Below, in pieces: positions 41,268 through 48,480 of a DNA stretch of 64,000 nt. Location of the stretch: contig NZ_JH414505.1 of assembly GCF_000238075.1 (NCBI RefSeq), positions 591,904-655,903 on the forward strand, given 5' to 3'. The stretch's first letter is position 1; every line of letters starts with the position of its first letter. The position numbers were made by a program, and so were the translations under genes. The stretch comes from Oribacterium asaccharolyticum ACB7 (lineage in GTDB: Bacteria > Bacillota > Clostridia > Lachnospirales > Lachnospiraceae). Under the pieces are notes generated by a model, which was not told the origin of the DNA, did no database searches, and was given only the letters and a program-made list of their open reading frames with translations.

Positions 41268-42494
41268 TTACATATCGTCAAACTCGATTGTAAACTGTGC
41301 ATTTCCCGTAGTCCCCCTGTGTGCCTTGTATTCATTGACACGCGCATTGATTCTTCCTACCGGATCAAGGATGGAAGAAATGGAAATGTCGTGATTCATA
41401 TTGTCGATTAGAAGCGCAATATACTTCGACATATCTACGGAAATATACCATTCTCTCTTCAAGAGCTCTTCCGACTGGTAAATCAGATTCGTGGTTAAAA
41501 CCCCTTCCAAAACGCCCGCAGCATAGGCTTCATCGAACTTGTTCAGGCCGTTTGTAAAAAGCCCGAAGGTACAGCAGGCGTACACTCTCTTTGCCTTTCT
41601 GTCCTTCAGCGCCTTTGCGGTATCAATCAGGGACTCTCCGGAGGAAATCATATCGTCAATGATGATAACATCCTTCCCCTCTACGTCGGTTCCCAGGAAT
41701 TCGTGTGCCACAATCGGGTTTCTGCCGTTCACAACCTGTGTATAATCTCTTCTCTTGTAGAACATACCCATATCTACGCCGAGAACATTTGCATAATAAA
41801 TCGCACGGTTCATTCCGCCCTCATCCGGGGAAATCACCATCATATGATCCTTATCAATATCCAAATCTCTCACATTCAAAAGAAGAGCTTTGATAAACTG
41901 ATAGGTACAGGAAACATTGTCAAAAGAATCTCTCGGAATCGCATTCATGACTCTCGGATCATGTGCATCGAAGGTGAGGAAGTTCTCCACGCCCATCTCA
42001 TGAAGCTCCTGCAGCATCATCGCGCAGTCCAGGGATTCTCTTCCGGAACGCTTGTGCTGTCTGGACTCGTACATAAAGGGCATGATGACGTTGATACGCT
42101 TTGCCTTTCCCGTCGTAGCGGCAATCAAGCGTTTCAAATCCGCATAGTGGTCATCAGGAGACATGTGATTCACATGACCGAAGATGGAATAAGTGATGGA
42201 ATAGTTCATCACATCCACCAGTAAATAAATATCCACACCGCGAACCGTCTCTAAAATCTCGCCCTTTGCCTCTCCCGTTCCAAAACGGGAAATCTTGGTC
42301 GGTACGATATAATCCGACTTCTGATAACCGGAAAAGGCCAGCGTCTGCTTGTGCTCACTCTCCCTCTTCGTACGCCAGGAAACCAGATAATCGTTTACCT
42401 TCTTTCCAAGCGGTGCAATAGACTGAAGCGGCATCAATGCCAAGGGTCCCACCGGAATCCGCTCAATAAACTGAGACGTTCTAGAATCTGCCAT
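41268..42494 (-). CDS. prs: Ribose-phosphate pyrophosphokinase
   Basis: A 408-residue enzyme making phosphoribosyl pyrophosphate from ribose 5-phosphate and ATP, for nucleotide and histidine/tryptophan synthesis. The PRPP-binding loop is DVIIIDDMISSGESLIDTAKAL; other family parts are RINVIMPFMYESRQHKR, ENFLTFDAHDPRVMNAIP and VISPDEGGMNRAIYYANVLG. It is about 90 residues longer than the usual 315, through an N-terminal extension of about 80 residues, as in a subgroup of Clostridia. AGGGAGG precedes the ATG. A degenerate 18-bp repeat follows the stop. Secure call. Confidence 0.95.
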   Translation of the reverse strand: MADSRTSQFIERIPVGPLALMPLQSIAPLGKKVNDYLVSWRTKRESEHKQTLAFSGYQKSDYIVPTKISRFGTGEAKGEILETVRGVDIYLLVDVMNYSITYSIFGHVNHMSPDDHYADLKRLIAATTGKAKRINVIMPFMYESRQHKRSGRESLDCAMMLQELHEMGVENFLTFDAHDPRVMNAIPRDSFDNVSCTYQFIKALLLNVRDLDIDKDHMMVISPDEGGMNRAIYYANVLGVDMGMFYKRRDYTQVVNGRNPIVAHEFLGTDVEGKDVIIIDDMISSGESLIDTAKALKDRKAKRVYACCTFGLFTNGLNKFDEAYAAGVLEGVLTTNLIYQSEELLKREWYISVDMSKYIALLIDNMNHDISISSILDPVGRINARVNEYKAHRGTTGNAQFTIEFDDM

Positions 42495-42621
42495 GCTAAT
42501 CCTCCCTATCCATGATAATTCACAACACTATATTCTATGCTTCCTACACGGTTCCATCCTGCCTATGCGGCATACTCCTTAAAAATACAGGAAAGATACG
42601 GAAATGTCCATGCCTTTCTCC

Positions 42622-43578
42622 CTATCCGAGCCTTAAATCCCTGCCATATAAGGGAATAATCTCATAGTCCGACATCATTCGGGAAACCACACGATCCGAG
42701 TAAAGCTCCCGGAGGTCTTTAAAATTCAAATTGGTGGAAATCATCATCGTTTTTCTGGTCAAAATCCGCTGGTTTAAGAGATTAAAGAAACGGGATGCCG
42801 TAAAGGAATTCGAAAATTCCGTCCCCAAATCATCCAGGAGCAAAACATCCACTTCTTCCACAAACTCATCCTCTATCCCTTCCCGCATCAGCCTGGAAAA
42901 ATGATTGAACAGCCCTTCCGCGGTGAAATACAGCACGCTTACGCCCCGATCCAGCAGTGCCTTTGCAATGCAGTGGAGGAAAAAGGTCTTTCCCGTTCCG
43001 GTTCCTCCCGTGAAAATAAAGTTTCCCTGATTCTCGGGATAATTTTGGCAGTAGCCGTAAAAATAATCCCGGATGTCCTTCATATATTCCCTAACCGTCT
43101 TATTGCCGGTCTGTGCCTTCCTCTCCGTATTGTCAAAGCGTTCCAGCTGAAAACGGGAAAAATTCTCCCGTTCCAAAATTTCTCCCATCTTGGACTGCTT
43201 GTAGAGAATCTCCCCCTGCAACTTCAAAAAACAGCGACACTTCTTTCCCTCAAAGATACCGCTGTCCCGGCAAAGAGTACAGCTGTAATGCGCCTCCAAG
43301 TCCTCCGGGGAAAAACCTGCCTTCTCCAGGAGCACACGCTTCTCCTCCCGAATCTTCTGTATCGCGGGGCGCAGTGCGCGAATGGCTTCCGCATCTCCCT
43401 CCTGCGCCTTCTCTATTGCGGAAATGGAAAGCGTACGCAACTTCTCGTCCAAATCCGCGTAGCCCGACACCTTCTCCAGTACCTCTCTCTGCTTCTCCAG
43501 AGCTTCTTTCTCCGCCCGAAAACGTCTTTCGGAAAGAATCTCCTGAATCTCATGAAATTGCTCCGCAGTTAATGCCAT
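42622..43578 (-). CDS. dnaC: Helicase loader, DnaC/DnaI-type ATPase
   Basis: A 318-residue AAA+ ATPase that loads the replicative helicase. The N-terminal region is helical and ends in a zinc-type cysteine cluster, CTLCRDSGIFEGKKCRC (about residues 99-115), as in DnaI. The AAA+ core has Walker A FTGGTGTGKTFFLHCIAKAL (near 190), Walker B VDVLLLDDLGTEFSN, sensor region MMISTNLNFKDLRELYSDRVVSRM and a terminal arginine-rich segment. It is translated with the upstream dnaD gene (10-base overlap). The pair forms the DnaD-DnaI-like helicase-loading module of low-GC Gram-positives. Confidence 0.93.
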   Translation of the reverse strand: MALTAEQFHEIQEILSERRFRAEKEALEKQREVLEKVSGYADLDEKLRTLSISAIEKAQEGDAEAIRALRPAIQKIREEKRVLLEKAGFSPEDLEAHYSCTLCRDSGIFEGKKCRCFLKLQGEILYKQSKMGEILERENFSRFQLERFDNTERKAQTGNKTVREYMKDIRDYFYGYCQNYPENQGNFIFTGGTGTGKTFFLHCIAKALLDRGVSVLYFTAEGLFNHFSRLMREGIEDEFVEEVDVLLLDDLGTEFSNSFTASRFFNLLNQRILTRKTMMISTNLNFKDLRELYSDRVVSRMMSDYEIIPLYGRDLRLG

Positions 43579-44519
43579 TCCGTACTACCTCCCTGCCTCA
43601 GTAGCTGTAAGGCCTTTTCCTTTGCCAGAGAATCGTAGTCCACCTCATCCTGCTTGAAATTCACAAAGCGGTTCTTCTTCTCTTCCGGCTTTCCCGCATC
43701 CTGCCGCGCATTTTGCTTCCTGCTTTTCTTCGTTAAATCAAATTGCTCTATCAGGCTCTTTGCCTGCTTTACTGTCTGAATGCGCTTCTCATGCCAGTCC
43801 AGCGCAACACTCTCGATATAGCGAGGGCTCGTCTTATCAATGCTTGCACAATAATCCAGTAAGAACTCGATGAGCTCTGAACTCATCCCCAAATACTCCA
43901 CCATATACTCAAACTTCTGAATATGGCTGCGGCTCACACCACCCGGCAGCAAATACTGCGCCACATAGAGGATACCCTCAAACTCTTCCTCATTGATTTC
44001 CTGCTTCTTTTCCTCTATCGGAAGCAGATTTCGCTGCGTGTAGGACACGTTCTGCTCTGCTAAAGGCGAATTTTTTTCTGCAAGAGGCAGAGTATTCTCT
44101 GTAAGAGGCAGCTTACTTTCTGTAGGAAGCGAATTTTTTTCTGCAAGAGGTAAATGTTTCTGATTTTTCTCAGCAAAAAAAGACAGCTTTGTAAAATTGT
44201 TCGCCTGCTTTCTGTGTAAGACTTCCTCGGAAAGTCTAGCCGCCTCCTCAGAGCGAATTTCTTCCTCTACCGCCTTCGCCGTCCCTTCTTTGAAAATCCC
44301 TCTTTTTTCCCAATAAAATATAGCTCTCTTGATGTCATAATCCGTCAAGTTCAATGCATCCGCAATAGAATGAATCTTCAGGTTCTCCCGTAAATGACGT
44401 AGCAAATAAAGGTAGACCCGAACATACTCCCCGCTTGCCTCCGCTAAATATTCGTCTATAAATGCATTTGGGACGCAGGTAATCTCCGCCTTTATCCCTT
44501 CTTGAAACTGAATTTCCAT
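43569..44519 (-). CDS. dnaD: DnaD domain replication initiation protein
   Basis: About 316 residues, helping to bring the helicase loader to origins or restart sites. Start correction: the frame is open to 44552, but the ATG at 44519 (MEIQFQEGIKAEITCVPNAF) has AAAGGG seven bases upstream and leaves a sensible leader after the TTGAAG-17-TATGAT promoter. The N-terminal domain is a winged-helix-like region (LRENLKIHSIADALNLTDYDIKRAIFYWEKRGI), and the C-terminal DnaD_2 domain contains EGILYVAQYLLPGGVSRSHIQKFEYMVEYLGMSSELIEFLLDYC with the YIESVALDWHEK pattern. Between them a linker is built from seven 7-residue repeats such as LPLAEKN. Confidence 0.88.
   Translation of the reverse strand: MEIQFQEGIKAEITCVPNAFIDEYLAEASGEYVRVYLYLLRHLRENLKIHSIADALNLTDYDIKRAIFYWEKRGIFKEGTAKAVEEEIRSEEAARLSEEVLHRKQANNFTKLSFFAEKNQKHLPLAEKNSLPTESKLPLTENTLPLAEKNSPLAEQNVSYTQRNLLPIEEKKQEINEEEFEGILYVAQYLLPGGVSRSHIQKFEYMVEYLGMSSELIEFLLDYCASIDKTSPRYIESVALDWHEKRIQTVKQAKSLIEQFDLTKKSRKQNARQDAGKPEEKKNRFVNFKQDEVDYDSLAKEKALQLLRQGGSTEWH
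44007..44153 (-). repeat. 21-bp coding minisatellite in dnaD
   Basis: Seven in-frame units encode LPLAEKN, SLPTESK, LPLTENT, LPLAEKN, SPLAEQN, VSYTQRN and LLPIEEK, forming the linker between the two DnaD domains. Confidence 0.85.
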
Positions 44520-44563
44520 CTCTGCCCTTTCCCTGTCTTCTCCCGTTGTCATACTCGATTTGC

Positions 44564-44592
44564 ATCATAGCACAGGGCAAAAAAGTCTTCAA
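44564..44592 (-). promoter_or_regulatory. Promoter of dnaD-dnaC
   Basis: Minus-strand TTGAAG (44587-44592), 17 bases, TATGAT (44564-44569). The start would be near 44557, which makes the ATG at 44552 too close to use and supports the start at 44519. Confidence 0.6.
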
Positions 44593-44610
44593 TGGCACTG
44601 TTCCACAAGT

Positions 44611-44735
44611 TTATCAACAGGACTTATCCACAGCAATGTGGATAATGTGGGTTTCTTTTTTCCAATATTCCAAAAGCCTTTATTTACTGGCTTTTTCACA
44701 CTTTACTTCTTCTAATGACAGCTACTTTATCCACA
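44611..44735. promoter_or_regulatory. Cluster of DnaA boxes upstream of dnaD
   Basis: Three exact TTATCCACA boxes: 44624-44632 (+), 44637-44645 (-, TGTGGATAA) and 44727-44735 (+), with TTATCAACA at 44611-44619 (+). The first three lie within 35 bases, 20-55 bases upstream of the dnaD promoter. The surroundings are AT-rich. The 433-base gap up to the pilus operon holds no convincing gene besides this and the terminator. Confidence 0.8.
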
Positions 44736-44801
44736 TTTCATAGGTGGATTTCCAAAAAAATCTTCCTCACGAAAGTTTTTTTTATTTTGCTATGATTCCT
44801 G

Positions 44802-44848
44802 TAAAAAATAAAGAGCCTCCGACGTCGAAACCGACGTCCAAGACCCTT
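44802..44848 (-). terminator. Terminator after the pilus operon
   Basis: Minus-strand hairpin with a perfect GACGTCG/CGACGTC core and a longer weak stem, followed by TTTATTTTTTAC. About 140 bases past the last pilin gene. A second, shorter hairpin (GCCAC-CGC / GCG-GTGGC, 44899-44919) precedes it. Confidence 0.7.
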
Positions 44849-44985
44849 ATTATCGTATAAACGAGTTTTGTACGAAACCTTACTCGATAAGAAGCCTTGC
44901 CACCCGCAATGCGTGTGGCAGTTTGTCTCCCTACAAATTATTTCTCCTATTAATATATCACACCGATTATGGGTAGATACCTTTA

Positions 44986-45783
44986 CTATTGGATATTCTT
45001 CTTCTGTTTCTTTTTCTGCCCTAAGCCCCAGAAAAGAAGAGATATCATGGAAACCAGTGCAAACATACCGTAGAGTGCCATGACACTGCCGTCGCCCGTA
45101 GCAACCTGTCTCAGTACACCGAGGACATCCGGTTTCTTCATCGTTACATCCGGAGTGGTAATCAGAGGTCTGTTTTCACCTTGTACAGTCGGAACCTTCG
45201 GATCCGGTGTATTGGTTCCCGGACTTGGCGGTCTGTTTCCTCCACCGCCCGGATTTCCGGGGGTTGAGCCTCGACTATAGCTATTGTTAAAGACAATCTC
45301 ATTCTTCTTTGCCAAATCTTCTCCGGTTCCCACCAGCACTACCGCTGTAAGATAAGGGGGAACAGGATTATCGTTCTCATCCTTTGTAAATTCCATTACC
45401 TTCACCAGAACCGTATAAACTGTCTGATCATAAGTGAAATAACTCTTATTGCCTGCCGTTTGCTTAATGAAATACTGATAATCTCCCTCTCTTGTGTAGG
45501 TCATTTCATTGAACTTCAGTTCATGTTGCTGTGGTCCCGCACTTGTTACCGTAAGCTCACTGGGACTTGCAATCGGCGTAATCGCCGCATTTCCGCTTGC
45601 CGGATCCACTTCCATGTTAATCTTATAGGTCTCTTCCGGAGCATTTCCGGAAATATTTACTTTAACAGGAATCTTCACGGATGCACTCTCTGCCGCTTTA
45701 GCAACCATTCCCAACCCTGCCGATAGGAAAAGCACAGCCGATAGAAGCTTGCCAGCCCTTATTAAAAACTCTTTTGCTTTCAT
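44986..45783 (-). CDS. Sortase-anchored pilin, FctA-like single domain
   Basis: A 265-residue surface protein. Signal peptide LLSAVLFLSAGLGMVAKA; then one pilin domain of the Spy0128/FctA type (KIPVKVNISGNAPEETYKINMEV..., with LKFNEMTYTREGDYQYFIKQTAGNKSYFTYDQTVYTVLVKV and a terminal NNSY), expected to hold a Lys-Asn isopeptide bond. A proline- and glycine-rich spacer follows, and the sorting region is QVATGDGS, then a helix MALYGMFALVSMISLLFWGLG and KKKQKK. The TG motif is close to the QVPTG/EVPTG sites of class-B sortase pilins rather than LPXTG. Smaller than the major pilin; probably the basal or anchor pilin. Confidence 0.85.
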   Translation of the reverse strand: MKAKEFLIRAGKLLSAVLFLSAGLGMVAKAAESASVKIPVKVNISGNAPEETYKINMEVDPASGNAAITPIASPSELTVTSAGPQQHELKFNEMTYTREGDYQYFIKQTAGNKSYFTYDQTVYTVLVKVMEFTKDENDNPVPPYLTAVVLVGTGEDLAKKNEIVFNNSYSRGSTPGNPGGGGNRPPSPGTNTPDPKVPTVQGENRPLITTPDVTMKKPDVLGVLRQVATGDGSVMALYGMFALVSMISLLFWGLGQKKKQKKNIQ

Positions 45784-45800
45784 CTCCGTTACTCCTCCAT

Positions 45801-46544
45801 TTATGGGTTCACTCTTACCATCACCACTGCTCTTCCGTTCGTTTCTACAGATACACAGGTAGACAAGGCCATAATCTGATCCGATTCCTTCATGCCGATG
45901 TCTCTGAAATTTGTAGCGTGATTTTTCAAATACTCTACAAGCTCCATAACATGACCTTTCTTTTCTTCTACATCATATATCATTCTGTCATACGCATCAC
46001 ACTCTATGACGGCAAAAACCTCCAACTTTCTTGCTTTTCCATCCGGTAAAAAAAGATGTCCTGTCAGGTGCTTATCAAAGTAGTCCTTCTCAATGAACTC
46101 CATGACATCCCCATACATTCCGCCGTTATCCATGTGGTGGCCATAGGTCAGCATATAGGGGTCGCTAAAGTCTGCTTTGTTTTCCACACTAAGAAAAATT
46201 GAGCCGGATAAGGAAAACTCACACATTACATCCTTATTAACATACTCCATATCGTCTCGTCCCTGAACCATGGGGTAGTCAATGTGTGTTCCGTCTAAAG
46301 TAATCCATGCTCTGGTATCCGGATTGATTGCCATAAGCTCTTGCAAGCTAAGCCTTGCTTCTTCAGGATTATCCAAGCTGGGTTTGTACTTTAGAAGATC
46401 ATCTTTCAGAAAGGCACCGCTCATCGTTACATAGGTGTCCCAAAGAGAATATCCTCCGAAGGACAACATAACCACCATAAGGATGATTGCAAGAAAGGAT
46501 AAAATCTTGTCGCCAAATCTGGCGGCACTTGCTACTACATCCAT
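45801..46544 (-). CDS. srtB: Class B sortase
   Basis: A 247-residue membrane-bound transpeptidase. One N-terminal helix (LSFLAIILMVVMLSFGGYSLW) is followed by the sortase barrel: AWITLDGTHIDYPMVQGRDDMEYVNKD, FLSVENKADFSDPYMLTYGHHMDNGGMYGDV with the catalytic His, and MALSTCVSVETNGRAVVMVRV with Cys230 and the arginines behind it. The layout (GHHM and STCV) is that of class B sortases, some of which polymerise pilins. It lies between the two pilin genes and should join the three sorting-signal proteins of the operon, with their (V/T)PTG or VATG sites, into a pilus. Confidence 0.93.
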   Translation of the reverse strand: MDVVASAARFGDKILSFLAIILMVVMLSFGGYSLWDTYVTMSGAFLKDDLLKYKPSLDNPEEARLSLQELMAINPDTRAWITLDGTHIDYPMVQGRDDMEYVNKDVMCEFSLSGSIFLSVENKADFSDPYMLTYGHHMDNGGMYGDVMEFIEKDYFDKHLTGHLFLPDGKARKLEVFAVIECDAYDRMIYDVEEKKGHVMELVEYLKNHATNFRDIGMKESDQIMALSTCVSVETNGRAVVMVRVNP

Positions 46545-46660
46545 GCTTTGTCCTTTCTACTCCTTTAACTTGTACACTGTGTGTACATGATAAACTTTGC
46601 TAAACTATCGTCTATTTTCACAAAATTTATAATCTACATACCCTGTATTTCCAGTATCCC

Positions 46661-46684
46661 TCCCGGGGAGCAAGCTCCCCGGGA
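46661..46684. other. Very stable hairpin between major pilin and sortase
   Basis: Perfect inverted repeat TCCCGGGGAGC / GCTCCCCGGGA with two central A. There is no following T-run on either strand, so it is unlikely to be a full terminator; it may limit read-through or protect the pilin mRNA end. Confidence 0.75.
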
Positions 46685-46797
46685 ATTATACTGATTCAAA
46701 ACTTTCCGTAAACCCCACCGAGTTTGGAGAAGAAGATTTGATTACTCGACAAGACTCGCAGAAATATTTTGAAGCTTAGTTAAAGAATATCGAGAAA

Positions 46798-48117
46798 TTA
46801 TTCCTCTTCCTTCTTACGGTTAACGAATACTACACCCAATCCACCTGCTACAGCAAGCATCAAAGCATACGGAGCAACATTCATTACAATACCGGTCGGT
46901 GTAACGTTGTCCTTATCGTTTTTAATCTCTACAGCAGCCTGGTTCTTATGAACGTTAAAGCTTGTCTCATAGTTAGTTACTGCAGCAAGCTCATCAAGAC
47001 GGGTACCAGTTGTTAAATCACCGGTTGTAGCATAGTTTGTCTTATCCTCGCCGGCAGTCATTACATAGCCTGCTCCGTTAACTTCCTTTACATAAACCTT
47101 ATCACCCTTTGTTAATCCGGTAATCTTAATTCCCTTGCCATCTTTTGCTTTAAAGGTGAACTTATAAGCTGCAGTTCTAACTGCATACTCAGCCTGTGTA
47201 CTTGCTGTAATCGCTTTTCCGGAAAGAGCTGTAGCTCCATCCTCGTCGAGAACTGCATACATCTCTCTCTTACTGTCTGTTACAGCCGTAACACTTGCAG
47301 GAACTACGAAAACCTCAAATTCAAAGTCCTGGCTCTTGTTGGAAGCATTTCCGGTAACCTTCTTCTTAATCGTTACTACATGTGTAGAATCGTTCGGATG
47401 ATCTTCATCACCAGGAGGAGTTACAGGAGGAATATCCGGATTTGGTGGCGGAGTCGGATTTCCATAGTTATTGGTAATTCCGGTTACCTTTTCACTCAGT
47501 GCTTTCTTTTTCTGCTCTTCTGTAAGGTTAATAGTATTACCTAATTTTGTACGAACAACCTTAGCAATGATATGATCCTTATCAACGTTATCAACAGGAT
47601 CAACAGCATGGTACTTCATTACCATAATCTTATACTCGGACTTACTATAAACTACACCTTCGTAGCCACTATTAACCTCTTTTAAGATGTACTCATAAGT
47701 TCCATAGTCTACGGTTGCAGGAGCAAATACACTGTCAACAACCTCGAACTCTGCATCAGATGCAAAGTATCTATAATCAGAATTTGCTTCTTTCTTACCA
47801 AATTTTTCTGCACTACCCGGTTGCGGCTCGAAAACAGCCTTTTTCTTTACTTTAACTCCGCCTGCAAGTCCGGCTTTTGTTGTTACCTTAGACGTACCTG
47901 TAGCTGTTTCATATTCCCACTCAGTGCTTCCCGGGCCTGCTTCAATCGTAAAGTCGAAAGCAGTCTGCGGTGCTAAAGTCTCACCATCTACGTACAGCTT
48001 CTTGGTGAAAGGAATGGTCAGCTCTTTACTGTCAAATGCGAATGCAGGCATAGCCATAGACATTACCATCATTCCGGATAATGCCAGTGTTGCGAGTTTG
48101 TTTAAATTCTTTCTCAT
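46798..48117 (-). CDS. Major pilin, sortase-anchored, two Ig-like domains
   Basis: A 439-residue pilin. Signal peptide NKLATLALSGMMVMSMAMPA. Domain 1 (about 30-215) and domain 2 (about 245-400) are pilin-linkage domains (ELTIPFTKKLYVDGE..., SGYEGVVYSKSEYKIMVMKY; THVVTIKKKVTGNASNK..., DKVYVKEVNGAGYVMTAGED), joined by a proline-rich link (NPTPPPNPDIPPVTPPGD). The C-terminus has NVTPTG, the helix PYALMLAVAGGLGVVFV and NRKKEEE. The TPTG site is shared in type with the adhesin (VPTG). AGGGGAG precedes the ATG. The large gap upstream holds its own promoter, a leader hairpin and a small ORF. Confidence 0.85.
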   Translation of the reverse strand: MRKNLNKLATLALSGMMVMSMAMPAFAFDSKELTIPFTKKLYVDGETLAPQTAFDFTIEAGPGSTEWEYETATGTSKVTTKAGLAGGVKVKKKAVFEPQPGSAEKFGKKEANSDYRYFASDAEFEVVDSVFAPATVDYGTYEYILKEVNSGYEGVVYSKSEYKIMVMKYHAVDPVDNVDKDHIIAKVVRTKLGNTINLTEEQKKKALSEKVTGITNNYGNPTPPPNPDIPPVTPPGDEDHPNDSTHVVTIKKKVTGNASNKSQDFEFEVFVVPASVTAVTDSKREMYAVLDEDGATALSGKAITASTQAEYAVRTAAYKFTFKAKDGKGIKITGLTKGDKVYVKEVNGAGYVMTAGEDKTNYATTGDLTTGTRLDELAAVTNYETSFNVHKNQAAVEIKNDKDNVTPTGIVMNVAPYALMLAVAGGLGVVFVNRKKEEE

Positions 48118-48156
48118 TTTTTCTCCCCTTTTTTAAAAAATAGTAGAAGTGTGTGA

Positions 48157-48184
48157 TATATAAACAGAAGGTGTGCGCCTTCAA
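48157..48184 (-). promoter_or_regulatory. Possible promoter of the major pilin gene
   Basis: Minus-strand TTGAAG (48179-48184), 16 bases, TATATA (48157-48162), about 40 bases from the start codon. A GAAGG/CCTTC inverted repeat lies between the two hexamers. Confidence 0.4.
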
Positions 48185-48277
48185 TTTATTGAGTTACGTG
48201 AGGTACGGCTTTGCGCCGTTCTCATTTTCCATTGAAAAGTCTTATATTCTTTTCTGCTTAGCCGATATTACATCTGT

Positions 48278-48334
48278 CTAAGCTATCTCTTCCGATGCAG
48301 ATGCAACTGCTGTTGGAGACGCCGGAGTCGCCAT
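48278..48334 (-). CDS. Possible 18-codon leader ORF upstream of the pilin gene
   Basis: ATG at 48334 follows AAAGGAG by five bases and gives MATPASPTAVASASEEIA, then TAG. It sits with its ribosome site in the loop and second arm of a long inverted repeat. The peptide resembles nothing I know. The strong ribosome site is the main reason to report it; it could be a regulatory leader peptide or chance. Confidence 0.3.
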   Translation of the reverse strand: MATPASPTAVASASEEIA

Positions 48335-48417
48335 TTAAACTCCTTTCGTCGGTCTTCGGTGATTCGAAGTTCTTTTCCAACTTTGTTCTTCTTCAGCAGG
48401 TGTATCTGCATCGGAAG
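48289..48417. repeat. 24-bp inverted repeat in the adhesin-pilin gap
   Basis: Arms 48289-48312 and 48394-48417 match at 22 of 24 positions, separated by 81 bases. The 363-base gap between adhesin and pilin also contains a possible pilin promoter and the small ORF. Confidence 0.8.
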
Positions 48418-48480
48418 TGATATTTTTATAAGCTTTTCAATGAACTTGATAGGTTGTTACTATTTCAGAAAAGATTGGAT

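Noticed and set aside
44546..44743. A 65-codon plus-strand frame across the DnaA boxes
   Set aside because: No ribosome site, overlaps the dnaD promoter and has no coding character.
44553..44760. The chromosome origin oriC
   Set aside because: DnaA boxes are present, but dnaA, dnaN and the usual origin neighbours are not in the window, so a regulatory or accessory site is the safer reading.
48289..48417. A Rho-independent terminator between adhesin and pilin
   Set aside because: The arms are separated by 81 bases and no T-run follows on the transcribed strand.
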